From NCBI GenBank assembly GCA_954871525.1, contig OX940868.1, forward strand, positions 16,034,556 through 16,098,555: a stretch of 64,000 bases of DNA, given 5' to 3'. This DNA is from Parietaria judaica (taxonomy: Eukaryota; Streptophyta; Magnoliopsida; Rosales; Urticaceae). Under the pieces are notes generated by a model. It was not told where the DNA came from. It did not search any database and saw only the letters and a program-made list of their open reading frames with translations. This document shows, in pieces, positions 1-12,150 of this stretch. The position numbers and the translations under genes are program-made. How positions within the stretch are numbered: position 1 is the stretch's first letter; every line of letters begins with the position of its first letter.

Positions 1-2529
1 TTTTGTCATCGGATCTGCTACATTTTCTTCAGTGTCTACTCTCCTCATCTCTATGTCCTTCCGATCAACAATGTCTCTGATCAGATGGTACTTTCTGAGT
101 ACATGCTTTGCTGTCTTGTGTGATCTTGGTTCCTTGGCTTGTGCTATAGCTCCGTTGTTATCACAGAAAAGCTTCACAGGATCACCAATGCTAGGAACTA
201 CACCAAGATCAGAAACAAATTTCTTGATCCATGCAGCCTCTTTTGTAGCATCAGATGCAGCGATGTACTCAGATTCTGTGGTTGAATCAGCTACCGTAGC
301 TTGTTTACTTCTGTTCCACGTAACATCACCACCATTTGCACAGAATACATATCCTGTTTGAGATTTGAAATCATCCCTGTCTGTTTGGAAGCTTGCATCA
401 GAATATCCTTCAAAAGTTAATTCTTTTGCACCACCGTATGTCAAACATCTATCTTTTGTTCTATTTAAATAACGCAAGATATTCTTAACGGCTGTCCAAT
501 GGTTGAAACCAGGGTTTGATTGAAATCTGCTTGTCATGCTTAAGGCAAAAGCTACATCTGGTCTAGTACATATCATTGCATACATTATTGAACCAATAGC
601 TGAAGCGTATGGAATTTTCTCCATACTTTTGATTTCTTCTGAAGAAACCGGACATTGCTTCTTGGTCAAGTATGTCTTATGGGTCATCGGTGTAAAACCT
701 TTTTCCGATTTGTCCATTTTAAACCTTTTAACAATTTTGTCAATATATGTACCTTGGCTTAGAGATAAGATTCTTTGATTTCTATTTCTTTGAATCTTTA
801 CGCCTAGTATATAGGCGGCTTCTCCTAAGTCTTTCATTGAGAAACATTTTCTCAACCACTCCTTCACGGTCTGGAGTTCAGATGTATCGTTTCCTATTAT
901 CAGTATGTCATCTACATAGAGAATCAGGAAAACTATTTTGCTCCCACTCGATTTGATATATACACAAGGATCGTCTTTGTTCTTAACAAAACCAAAATCA
1001 GTAATTGATTCATCAAAACGACGATTCCAGCTTCGAGATGCTTGCTTAAGACCATAAATTGATCTTTTCAATTTGCAAACCTTATTTGGATGTTTGCGGT
1101 CTATGAAACCTTCAGGTTGTGTCATGTACACATCCTCTTCGAGAACACCATTCAAGAACGCGGTTTTCACGTCCATTTGCCAGATTTCATAATCATGAAA
1201 TGCTGCAATGGCTAGCAAGATTCTTATGGACTTGAACATGGCAACAGGAGAGAAAGTTTCATCATAGTCAATACCATGAATCTGTCGATAACCTTTAGCG
1301 ACTAATCTTCCTTTGTAAGTTTGTATTTTTCCATCCATGTCGATCTTCCTTTTGAAGATCCATTTGCAACCAATGGGGTTCGACCCTTTGGGAGCATCAA
1401 CGAGGTCCCATACTTCGTTGCTATACATGGAGTCCATTTCAGAGTTAATGGCTTCTAGCCATTTGTCTGAGTCATCTCCCGACATTGCTTCGTTATAAGA
1501 TTCAGGTTCTTCACCATCGTCTTCATGAACAGTTTCATCTTCTATTGAAACAAGAAGGTTCAATTTAAGAGGAGGTTGACTCTCTCTAATTGATCTTCGT
1601 GATGTCAGTGTGTAATCTGGTTTCTCATTTATCCCATCTTGTATGGGCACATCGTATAGAACTATATTTTCTTGAGGTTCTTCATTGACAATCTCATTTT
1701 CAACTTCTTCGTTTAGAACAACGTTTTCTATTTGGTTATCAACCATGATCTGATTATGATGTTCATAACTCGATGTGTGAGTACCTTCTGTGTCCATTTC
1801 TTGTTCTTGAGTATCTTGTGGTTCTTGTTCTTCATTAAGAACAATGTTTCTCCCACTAGACTTTCTAGAGAGAAAATCTTCTTCTAAGAAAACACCGGTT
1901 TTGGCAACTATTATCTTGCCTGTGTGTTTTTGATAGAAGTAATACCCAGGAGTTTCCGTTGGGTATCCCACAAAGTTACATTTAACCGATTTGGGACTGA
2001 GCTTGTCAGACATTAGAGTCTTGACATATGCCTCACATCCCCAGATTCTCATGAAATGCAAATCCGGTATTTTTCCTTACCATATCTCATATGGGGTTGA
2101 AGGAACCGTCTTAGATGGTACACAATTCAGTGTGGTAGCTGCTGTCATAAGTGCATGTCCCCATAGGGACTCAGGTAAGTCAGTTTTATTCATCATTGAT
2201 CGAACCATGTCCAACAAGGTTCGATTTCTCCTCTCAGATACACCATTTAGTTGAGGTGTACCTGGAGGGGTCAGTGATGAAATGATTCCCATGTCACGGA
2301 GGTAAGCTTTGAAATCATCGCTCAAGTATTCGCCACCTCGATCAGATCGTATGGCTTTAACTTTTCTCGCTAACTGATTTTCAGCTTCATTCTTGAACTG
2401 TTTGAACTTTTCAAGCGATTCAGATTTGTGTTTCATTAGGTATACATAACCGTATCGACTGAAGTCATCAGTGAAGGTGATGAAATACCTGAAACCTCCT
2501 TTATGTAGGTGATGCACTTTTGACAAATC
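1..2529 (-). pseudogene. copia pol: integrase core, RT and RNase H
   Basis: On the minus strand, integrase core residues appear first (FTDDFSRYGYVYLMK, later a SDRGGEYLS motif and NGVSERRNRTLLD). A TAA codon at 2079-2077 then follows TPYEIW where the family has tyrosine, so one substitution breaks the frame. The same frame continues open from 2076 to 1, giving [10 protein letters not shown], the catalytic YVDD (plus positions 907-918), YGLKQASR, and the RNase H signature TTESEYIAASDAT. It runs off the window edge without a stop. The first third of integrase, including the HHCC zinc domain, and protease are missing upstream of about 2520. Confidence 0.9.
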
Positions 2530-2832
2530 AAAATTTATAGACGTTTAAGAATGTCTATAATCTCAGAATATTGGAACTAAAAGATTGTTTTATTATGCAC
2601 TTTAGAATTAAATGTTTATGACTTATCATAAATCAACACATTAATATTAACAAACTTAATATCTTAGATAATAAAATATTCAAAACATTATTCCAAAAAC
2701 AAATTTAATGGAAAGTCTAAACATAAATAAATCAATCATTATTCACTTGAAACTAAAACTTAAGATGAAAAAGAAGACGGATAACATGGATGTCTTGTCA
2801 CATGAACAGGACATTGTAAGTTTTCAGAGTCT

Positions 2833-3684
2833 CTACTCCTCTTCTTCTTCTTCCTCTTCCTCTTCTTCTTTATCAGATTCTTCTGTGTGAGAAACAATAT
2901 TTCAACAACACATGTTAATAACTAGATTACTACATATTCAATGAATCTTTAAGATTTTGGTTATAACGTTTATACCTGAGCTTGAGGGTTCGACATTGAT
3001 AGTCTCAGAGACTTTGTCTGGTGAGTCTTTACTCATCTTCGATTTTCTCATAGTTTTAATGTCTTCCAATTTCCTTTTTCTTTCTGCCTTCATATTTTCT
3101 TCGCCAATTTCAAGTAAATCGACGAGGTGGTCAAAGTTGCAGTTTCCTTCTATAAGGATGTTAACTGTCTTTCGCAGTTCTGGAATGAGAGACTGGAGTA
3201 CGCAAAATCTTCTCATGCCTATATCGACATAGAACCCAGATTGTTGAAGTCTGTCTGCATAGCTCATCAGCCTGTTGTAATGTTCTCTAACGGTACTGTT
3301 AATGGACATCTTCACATTAAACAGTTTCCACAACAGCTGATACCTTCTTGTGGGGTTCCGATCCCCATAAGTTTTCTCAAGGTATAAGATAGTATCATGT
3401 GCATTCAAGTTCTCGATCTCACGTCTTATGATCGGCATCACAGATGACATAATGAGTCGGTGAACATGAATGGACTTCATTGTATAATGATGATAGCTAA
3501 TCCAGTCTTCTTTTGAGCCTGTATCTCTGTCAGACATAGAAGGCGGCAAATCCTTGGCTATGAAACCAAGATCGTCGTTCCTTAGCATTCTTTTGAATGC
3601 ATCTGACCAGGTCACGTAGTTGGAATCGTCAAGACGATTGTTTTCCACTGCATCTTTGAATTCTTTCACTGCTTCTTAAGCCAT
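2833..3684 (-). pseudogene. copia gag, nonsense at codon 3, candidate intron
   Basis: The minus-strand frame starts at ATG 3684-3682 but the third codon (3678-3676) is TAA, so translation would stop at once. Downstream the frame is open to 2938. It resembles the copia gag N-terminal domain (NYVTW, then a helical UBN2-type core, then a Lys/Arg-rich tail). No CCHC knuckle is present. A canonical GT-AG segment (2975 to 2883, 93 nt, pyrimidine-rich before CACACAG) would, if spliced, replace the last residues by a run of glutamates and stop at 2835-2833. The joined frame is consistent (709 nt plus 50 nt). Confidence 0.65.
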
Positions 3685-4959
3685 GAGATTCAACGGGTCC
3701 ATATCTAACATATATATATAGACAGACAGAGTTAGAGATAATTATATTTTACAAATTTAAAAGTAAAATATTTAAGCACAATATTAATTCTAGTATTTAC
3801 ATGTAAATTATAAATTACTTATTATAATAAAGATGTTACATAAAAGTATATATTATAAGGGCTTTATATAATATTTCGTGATTTGTTAATGGAAAAGTAA
3901 CCCTCATCAATTCCATTAATTAGTCACTCAGAGAAAGTCAACAATTGCTCTAATATCCTATATTATCTCTGACGTTTAGAAAAGAAAAACAATTTTTTCA
4001 TTTATCATTCTAACCGGTTTCAAAAGAATTGTCTACGATATCTAATCTAATTAGAGTACTCGTTTAGGTAGACCTAAGGGGTGAATCGGCGGACAGTATA
4101 GGTCGCCCTACGCGTCTAAAAGAGGGTATAAGAGTACTCCCTTGGGTTAGAGACACACTCAAAACTTTTCTCAATTAGATCGAGGACCCGGCCGTTGGAA
4201 GACATTATACCTAATATTTATTGAGGGGTTTTAGGTGATCCTAACTTTTGTCTTAAACTAAACATAGTTAACTAATTAAAATGTTCTAAGAATTAAGACA
4301 ATGAATATGTAATATACAATTCTATTTTGTAAAACATATTCTATTTTGAATTAAATATACTTCTGAAAGTATACATATATATATATATATATATATTATG
4401 AAATTTTTAAAGACAAACCCTTTTATCTTTAAATAAAAGATAAATAAATCACTTAAAGATAAAATATCTTAATTCATGATTTATCTTTTCTATAAATGAA
4501 TAAAATATAAATAACTATCTTTATAGATAAGATATCTTTAATCAAGTTTTGTCATATTACAAAATAAAAGATAAATAACTATCTTATAGATAAACTATCT
4601 TTAATCACAATATATATATCTTTTATTTCCATTAAAGTTTAGATCTTTTCTATTACTATAATAATTAAAAGATTATTTATTATCTTAATCTAATTAAGAA
4701 TTATTGATTATAAATAAAATTTATCAACAAACAATTTGTAAATCAATAAATGAATAACATAAACAATAATGGAAACAAACTTCATAAGATTGATAATAAT
4801 ATTGAATAAATCATATTTATTAATAATTAATATCATATATATTAGATTTTCAATTCTCATATTTAAAGATATTTATAATAATTATAAATAAAATAAAATA
4901 AACATTTTAAATCGTATTTTAAAATAATTAAACATAAATATAATTAAATATCAAATACC

Positions 4960-5560
4960 GGGATACGAGTTCGGGATTGACCCGAGCTTGTACGAGTTGC
5001 CCTCGGGCAACCCCGGTCACGAAGGGGAGACCGGGCAGGGCCGAAAGCCCCTGCCCGAAATTTTTTTTTTTGACCCGGATCCTGGTCAAGAAGGACCCGG
5101 ATCCGGGTCTGTTCGGTGTGGGCCCGGGTCATCGTAGACCCGGGCCGAAGCCCCGGGTCCAACCCGGGTCGGGTACCCGGGTCAGACCCGGGATGGGTGT
5201 GCCCGGATCATCGCGATCCGGGCTGGGCGAATTTTGGGGCTGGGTTAGAACCCAGCCCGTGGGCCTGATCCAATCAGGCCCACCCGAACTGCATGGGCTG
5301 GGTTAAACCCAGCCCGTGGGCCTGATCCAATCAGGCCCACGCGATTTGTGTGGGCTGGGTTAAACCCAGCCCGTGGGCCTGATCCAATCAGGCCCACGCG
5401 ATTTTAAAAAAAAAATTTGTTTGGCTAGGGTTTTGAAACCCTAGCCGTCGCCCATTGGCTCCCATCGAATGGGAGCCACAAACGCCGGCGCCTCCCGGAG
5501 CCATGGCGGCGACGGTGAAATCGCCGCCGGTTCCGGTGGTGGTGCCGCCGTTTGTTTTTC
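4960..5560. repeat. GC-rich leader with self-complementary repeats
   Basis: An island of GC-rich sequence in an AT-rich leader. From 4976 to 5230 it is dominated by the palindrome ACCCGGGT and variants. From 5236 to 5404 there are three tandem copies of a unit of about 57 bp (starts near 5236, 5294, 5351). Each contains two adjacent perfect hairpins: a GGGCTGGGTT arm pairing with AACCCAGCCC, and GTGGGCCTGA pairing with TCAGGCCCAC. No coding potential was recognised. It lies in the untranslated leader between the primer site and gag, where it could form strong RNA structure. Confidence 0.75.
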
Positions 5561-5750
5561 CCTTTTTCTTATTTAATAATACACATTAAAATTAAATAAA
5601 ACCAATCCCGATTCTAAATCGGATTCCGAACAACACACAAAATTAATCATAATTAATTTTCTAACGCTCCCACTGAAAATCTAATCACACCAAAAATTTT
5701 CTAAAATTATTTCGGTTAACATATCTAATTTTCGAAAATTACTCAGACCG

Positions 5751-5762
5751 GCTCTGATACCA
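5751..5762 (-). other. Primer binding site, initiator tRNA-Met
   Basis: Minus strand reads TGGTATCAGAGC, the standard complement of the 3' end of plant initiator tRNA-Met used by copia elements, one base inside the LTR boundary. Confidence 0.9.
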
Positions 5763-5763
5763 C

Positions 5764-6408
5764 TGTTGGGTTTTTCGATGACTTTTCTCAATCCCGAGGC
5801 GGAAATCACGGGATATCATCGAACAATAAAGATCTAGAATAATTACGAGAATTAAGATATAGTTTAGAGATCGTTACCAAACTTCGGTACTTTTGCCAAC
5901 TGTACCGAATAACTGCCGATTCCTTTGATTCTGGAGCTTGTCGAATTTAGGATTTAGCGCCTCAAGTGTTGCGCCTCTATTTCGTACACCACGTCACTCG
6001 GGAACGTCTTAGATGACCGGAAAACACCTCGGAGGATAGGTTAGATCCTAGTTGGTGTTTAGATGATCAACCGTTGATTGAACCGGGGAGCAAGCCAAAA
6101 TTCGACTACCAAGGGAGGGGAGCTCGAATTTTCTAGGAGGCTTGGGTTTCTCTGATGTGTGTTGTGTGTTTAATTATGAGTCATATTAGGGTATTTATAA
6201 TACCCTATGGTCATGACCTAGTGGGCTTTCTAAAAGCCCACCTAATGGGCTTTCTAAAAGCCCAATCATGAATTAATTAATCTATTATTAATTAATATGA
6301 ATCATAATTAATACTTGGGCCCGAGTGGGCCCATTATGTCGGTTATGGTTATCGGGTCGATATCCGATAACCCGAGAGATACAATATCGGGTTCGGGCAT
6401 AACCAACA
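5764..6408 (-). repeat. 5' LTR of the copia element (645 bp)
   Basis: On the plus strand the block begins TGTTGGG and ends ACCAACA, the expected TG...CA termini as imperfect inverted repeats. It directly abuts the primer binding site at its internal side. A TATA-like stretch lies near 6191-6203. A diverged relative of this LTR is seen at 27728-28430. Confidence 0.85.
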
Positions 6409-8704
6409 CTATTTCTATTTTTACAGCAAGAACAGCCGGTATTATTGGCATATTACTAGTCAAGATTATATATATACGCAATGTCCACGTCTCAACAGAT
6501 TGAACTCAAAACCTCTTTAAAAATCTTATAATAAATTTACTACTAAGCCAAATAAATTTAGTTAGGGTGAATATAAATTTAGTTAGGGTGAATAGGATGT
6601 CTTTTCATGAAAAAGCCAATGCAAAATACTTCACAAAAACTATAATTTATATGATTTTTATACGAAAATGAAATTCTCTATTACAACTTCTAAAGTAAAA
6701 GATTCCCAAAGCGAATGAGGATATGGAATATTCCTTTCACTTTCTTTGCAAAATTATATTTTATCTTTGGGACCTAAGAGACTAAGAGAAAATTTTCAAA
6801 TAATATTTTCCTCAAGAATTTTCAATGCATTAGCAATTCAAACATATGAATTTGAAAAAATTGGATGGATAAGGTGGGGGCCATGAACAGTCCGGTGGTA
6901 CTGCCCACTAACTAGGAATTATTATTTTTTAGATAAAATATTTTTAAAATCTAATTTTCTATTTTTTGATAAAAATCCAAACAAATTAATTTTGATATTC
7001 ATAATTATTAATATTATTTTAATTAATACTCGTTAGTTTGTTTAGCCGATTAAATCTAATCAGCAAAAAAATTATCAATATAAAAAACTTACAATTTTAG
7101 CATGGCATCCCTTGGAATTGGATCCCGGTCAATATGTTGATATCTATCGTTGGAACTTTTCTCAGGCGAGGAAGGAAGTTGTTGGCCAGTTTGAGCACGA
7201 GCGCATGGAGCGGCCGAAAAATAGAGATAAAAAAAAATCGGATTCACATTTTCATTGCACAACTGTAGAGAACAATGAATATATGAATTTAAAGTGTGGG
7301 ATCACCGCGAAACTTCGACAAAATGTTCATCATAATAGAAGTACATTTATATTGGTTTTTATATTGGTAGAGATTTAGTTAACTATGTCAGAACACTGTA
7401 TTCTATTTTGCAGTTTGTGTTCGGTTTTATCATTATGTGTATCACATGTGTTGTGGAACATGCACATTTTGACGAGATATCATAGCTGTCAGGAGATATT
7501 CTTCATTCATGGAAGACATTTATTGCTGAAGATTTGACTCCCATATTCGGACTGAATAAGGTTCTTGGATGAGTTGTCGCAACAATTGTCAACACGGCAA
7601 CAAAGTTAATGGCCAAGATCTTCTTCAGAGTTAATGTCCAAGATCATTAGAGTTATTACCGCGATCTTCATCATGTATCTGCATAATCAAAGAGTTGATT
7701 GCAGCATCAACATCTTGAATAGCTGTGATTGAAGATTGTCAATCATCCCTTTAATCACCCAAGATTGTGAAGCACTTATTGCCTTATTTGGTTTACCGAT
7801 TTGATCGGCTATATAACATTTGTTGGTTATGGTTAACAACTAGCACGAAAAATATAAAAAATCTGCTCAAAGGAAGTTGGAGGGTCTTGCGATCTCATTC
7901 GAGGAGTGACGAACTGTTGTTCGACGGTTGAAGCATCCAAGATCGCTTCTGATAGGAGTACCTCAGAGGAACCTAGAGGGTCGTATGATCTCATTCAATT
8001 ACTGACGGCTGACTGTCCGATAGTTAAAGCATCCAAGGTCGCATCCGAAGAGGAGTTTTATACTTTTTCCCTAAAGTTGGATCACCAAATGCGCCTGGTT
8101 CTGATGGGGAGTTGAAATATTCTCTTATGAAACTCAATTAAGTATCCAGTAAAACAATGTACATTTTTTTAATGCATTTCAGTGGAATAAAGTATCGGGG
8201 TCAGTGCCCCGCAGAGTAGGTTCTCACGAGGGCTTCGCGAACTCCGTTACCAAATATCGCGTGTTCACTTGTCTTTTACTTTACACGCGTGTTTGGTAAT
8301 CTGGGCAATTTTATTGTGTGTTGATATAATTGCCGTGACAACGTCTCCAACATCGTTGTTATCTGATTTTAGACTCATGGTTTGGCAACCAATATAGTAA
8401 AAGTTGCAATATCGACTATCTAAGTCGAGTTTATATCCTACGTACAAGCGATAAATCAATTGTTTGGGGTTAAGGAAATTTAAAATAAAGATTTGCGTAA
8501 AACAAGTAAAATGTAATATGTACTGTGAAATCAAATCATGTGACGTTCATAAGTCCCATGAAATGTATTCGTTTGAAGTCAAAACTATATCTATTTTGTG
8601 CTTATAAGCCTCGTGAGTAAAGTTCATCTTGTCCTTTGTGGACAACCATATTATGAAATAATAATCTTCTAACTTTATTCACTTCATGAATAGATATATA
8701 TACA
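6409..8704. other. No gene recognised; AT-rich spacer
   Basis: Short open frames only (for example 7112-7378 plus and 8265-8534 minus), with no motif I can assign. Around 7860-8060 there is an imperfect direct repeat of a phrase like GAAGCATCCAAGATCGC. Nothing else stands out. Confidence 0.5.
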
Positions 8705-8896
8705 AAAACATTAACAATAAAGCTCGAATTGAGTATCTACAAGAGGAAATAAAATATAAAATATGACTATAAATATCAATAAATGATAAATATTTGCTAC
8801 AGCTATAACACAATCAATCATAATAATATCAATAGAATATTCATGTGTTTATTGCCACTAATTGTGGGATATGAGTATGTCGATATTCTCAATACC
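8705..8896 (-). repeat. 3' LTR of the degenerate copia element
   Basis: Similar over nearly its full length to 12151-12348, including TAAATGATAAATATTTGCTAC and TTATTGCCACTAATTGTG. Boundaries are approximate because the termini have decayed. Confidence 0.65.
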
Positions 8897-8901
8897 CCCC
8901 T

Positions 8902-10258
8902 TCAAGTTGGAGGTGGGAAAAAGATGTCTTGAACACTCAACTTGCAAAGAAGCCGATGAAACGGGGCTACACCAAGTGGTTTGGTGAAGATATCGTCCAA
9001 TTGTTCGCGTGAACGTATGAATGACAGTGTTATAAGACCTGATTGAACCTGACAATCAAGTTCAATATGTTTGGTGCGCTCATGAAATACGGGATATGAA
9101 GCAATATGAATAGTAGCTTGGCTATCATAATGTACGGATACAGGGTGTGTAATCGGGAAACCAAGATCATTGAGAAGATACCACAACCATTGTAATTGAG
9201 CCGTAAGTGCGGCTAGAGAACGATATTCAGCTTCAGTAGATGAACGAGATATAGTGGATTGTTTCTTTGTTTTCCAAGAAACGGGACTTGAGCCAAGCAT
9301 GACAAAGTAACCAGTGGTGGAGGGACAGGTTTTCGGGCAACCAGCCTAATCAGAGTCGGCATATCCGACTAAAGAGAGAGGACTAGATGTAGAAAGCATA
9401 AGACCCTTGCCTATGGATCCTTTTAAATATCGTAGAATGCAGTAGGCTGCATCTAGGTGAGCAGAATGATGATTCGTCATGAACTGGCTAAGAGTATTAA
9501 CGACATATTGAATATCAGGCCGAGTAACTGTTAGATAAAGGAGGCATCCTAAGAGTATTAACGACATATTGAATATCAGGCCGGGTAAATGTTAGATAAA
9601 GGAGGCATCCTATGAGACGACGATAAATAGTTGGATCCGAAAGAAGAGTCCTTTCTGTTGGTTTTAATTGAAAACGTTGTTCCATAGGAGAAGAAGATGG
9701 TTTGGAACCTGTCATACCAGAATCAGATAAAATATCAAGAACATATTTTCGTTGACATAATAAAATTCTTTTTTGGTGATTGCAAAACTTCTATCCTTAA
9801 AAAGTAGCAGAGAATACCAGGATCATTGATAGAGAAAAATTGAGCAAGGAAATTTTTTACTTTAGAAATAACGACGTCATTATTACCAGTAATAATAATA
9901 TCGCCGACATAAACAAGGACAAATACAAAAATATTCGCACGGTGATATGTGAAAAGACTGTAATCAGAAATGGATTGATGAAAACCACGATTAATGAGAG
10001 TCTATGAAAATTTAGAGAACTATTGACGAGAAGCTTGTTTGAGTCCATAAATTGATTTATTTAATATAGAGACTCGAGTGTCGCCGTTGGAGGAGAATCC
10101 AGGGGGAAGTTTCATGTAAACCTCTTCATCAAGATTTCCCTGGAGGAATGCATTAGTGATGTCAAGTCGATGAAGTGGTCAATTTTTAATTGCCGCAATA
10201 GAAAGAAGAAGTCGCACAGTGACCAGTGTAGCAACTGGTGCAAATGTATCATGGTAAT
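8902..10258 (-). pseudogene. copia RT-RNase H remnant (C-terminal part)
   Basis: Minus-strand translation gives [31 protein letters not shown], a mutated catalytic box YVGD in place of YVDD (plus 9905-9916), then TRPDIQYVVNTLSQFM and the RNase H signature SSTEAEYRSLA with FHERTKHIELD. There are several stop codons and a frame break. A 61-bp tandem duplication (9489-9610) causes one of the frameshifts. Loss of the second catalytic aspartate and the stops show it is dead. Confidence 0.85.
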
Positions 10259-11853
10259 TGTTATGGGTAATTCTCGGAATTGATTTTACGAAATAAATTA
10301 ATTAAACGGGAATTATTAAACATAATTTCCGTTAATTAATTATACGTTTGATTAAATCTTTATTAATCAAATTAATCAATTTCAAAACCCAAAACTCCCT
10401 CCGGAGGCCCGTTTTCGAAAAACAAAGTGTCCCGGTGTTCGCAAAAATATGAAAAACCCCCAAAAACGACATAAAATTTGGGAAAAACGGACACGGGACA
10501 CGCTCGGGAGCAAAAACGGCCGAGGAAACACCCGCGGGACCCACAGGGGTGGCGGCTGTCAGGGCCACGCCACGTGGCGGCATCCTGCGCCGCCACCAGC
10601 CCGCGGGCCCCACCCGTGTCTCCTCAGCCCCCCACTTGGGGGCAGCACGCACACGATCACGCCAAATGGCGTGATCTCACCCTTGCGCGGGCCTCGGTCC
10701 TCGTGCAGACGCACGAAGGGCCCCGATGGGCCTGATGAAGGCGCGCGGGGAGCAGCGCCTGCCCACTTGCTGGGGCGGGCCCCCGCGGCCACGTGTAGGG
10801 CAGGGATTAACCCTGCCCATCGGCCTCACACAAAGCGGGCCCCCATCGGGGACTTGCAGGCCGTCCGATCTCGCGCGGACGGCCGGGATCGGACCATCTT
10901 TTCCAGGGACCGAAATGCAATTATAAAACTGTCCGGGGCCCCCCCTGGACAATATTTTACTGCGATCGGGCCCCTGGACCCTACTATAAATAGAAGCTCA
11001 GTTCAGTTGAAACGGTAACTCATTCGAACTCTCTCGACTTGAGCTCTCTCTCTCTCTCTCTACCCCCGATATACTCGCCTCCCCTCAAATACTCTACTAA
11101 TGTTGAGCGTCGGAGGTGAATCAGGGGGTACCCCCCCTGTTTCCCTTGACCTCGGGTGTTATATTTTTCAGGCTCGGAGGAGTGAGATAGTTCATAAAAG
11201 CAGGGTACCCCCCCTGTTTCCCACTATTCAGGTCGTAGGGTTAGGTCTGAGAAATTCCCTCTAAGATCCGGACGACCGAGGGATCACCCTGAGAGGGATC
11301 TCTGGACCTACATATTGGACGAATGCACTCCCCCGTTCACTGGTACCCCCGATCCGCGTGGACTCCGAACCTGTACAAAACCCGGTCTGGACATGCCCAG
11401 GTTCAGCGGTAACAGGTCCTGTACAAAACCCAGCCTGGTCAACTCCAGGCTCTGCGGTAACAGGTCCTGTATAAAACCCGGCCTGGCCATCTCCAGACTC
11501 TGCGGTAACAGGTAGCGAGCCACCCCGATCGCTTCGGACCCTGAACGGCCACGAGACCTTCGTTCCAAGAAAAGTTCAGTGATACCCACTCAGAGTCCCC
11601 GAATCGGCCAATTAAAAACTCACTCCGACGGCAGAATGGCAATCATCCCAAAGTCGACGGGGGTCAGAGGGAACTATCATTGACAGCAAAAGCCACCACA
11701 GACAACAAATCTGTCATCCCCGTAACAAAGGCCAGCCAAGGCCCACGCAGAAAAGTCTACAAAAGGCCCGCCACTTCAGCAAACGACATTGGGCCAGGCC
11801 CAAATCCACAACTTGGGCCTCAACAGTGTTTGATCCAAAAAACGGCATCAACA
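10259..11853 (+). repeat. Solo LTR of the Tat-type gypsy element (1595 bp)
   Basis: Begins TGTTATGGG, ends GCATCAACA, and is flanked on both sides by GTAAT (10254-10258 and 11854-11858), a perfect 5-bp target duplication. No internal region adjoins it, so it is a solo LTR. It contains a TATA box (TATAAATA, 10985-10992), a CT microsatellite downstream, two copies of a GGTACCCCCCCTGTTTCCC segment near 11127 and 11205, and three tandem 48-bp units at 11370-11513. Identical in length to the LTR at 23342-24936; I found one base difference (10524 versus 23607). Confidence 0.92.
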
Positions 11854-12120
11854 GTAATCAATGCCTTCAACTTAAGTGTAGCCTTTGGCAACGAGACGCA
11901 CTTTATAGCGTTCAATTGTAGCGTCATATCGATATTTAATTTTGTACACCCATTTACACCCGATAGGTGTTTTGTTCGGTGGAAGCGAGCAAAGAGACCA
12001 AGTTTTGTTAGTTTCAAGGGCATTGATTTCACTTGCCATAGCCTCACGCCATTTAACAGATTTCATGGCTTGAGAATAAGATTTTGGCTCTTCATTGTGC
12101 ATGACAAAGAAAAATAATCC
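11854..12120 (-). pseudogene. copia RT N-terminal remnant
   Basis: Minus-strand frame reads [18 protein letters not shown] then GCKWVYKIK and RLVAKGYT, the start of copia reverse transcriptase, followed by TAA where the family has glutamine. It is the upstream half of the RT fragment that resumes at 10258 on the other side of the gypsy LTR. The same sequence recurs at 24937-25203. Confidence 0.85.
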
Positions 12121-12150
12121 TTTAAAGGAAAATTAGTGGATGATGCCAAG

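Larger units (their letters stand above)
1..6408 (-). mobile_element. Ty1/copia LTR retrotransposon, 5' part, runs off the left edge
   Basis: Read on the minus strand the order is 5' LTR (5764-6408), an initiator-Met primer site, a 2 kb leader, gag (about 3684-2833), then integrase, reverse transcriptase and RNase H down to position 1. The copia order with integrase before RT is visible directly. The 3' LTR lies outside the window, so the target duplication cannot be checked. Gag zinc knuckle, protease and the N-terminal part of integrase are not found between 2530 and 2832, where the DNA is AT-rich, so this copy is defective. The RT-RNase H frame is nevertheless open for 692 codons from 2076 to the edge. 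Confidence 0.93.

Noticed and set aside
7112..7378. Frame starting LELDPGQYVDIYRWNFSQ considered as a gene fragment
   Set aside because: No ATG start, no recognised domain, and surrounded by stops; too little to support a call.
10332..11018. Several overlapping GC-rich open frames on both strands in the gypsy LTR (repeated at 23415-24101)
   Set aside because: They lie wholly inside an LTR, overlap each other in opposite strands and carry no domain; GC-rich sequence rarely has stops.
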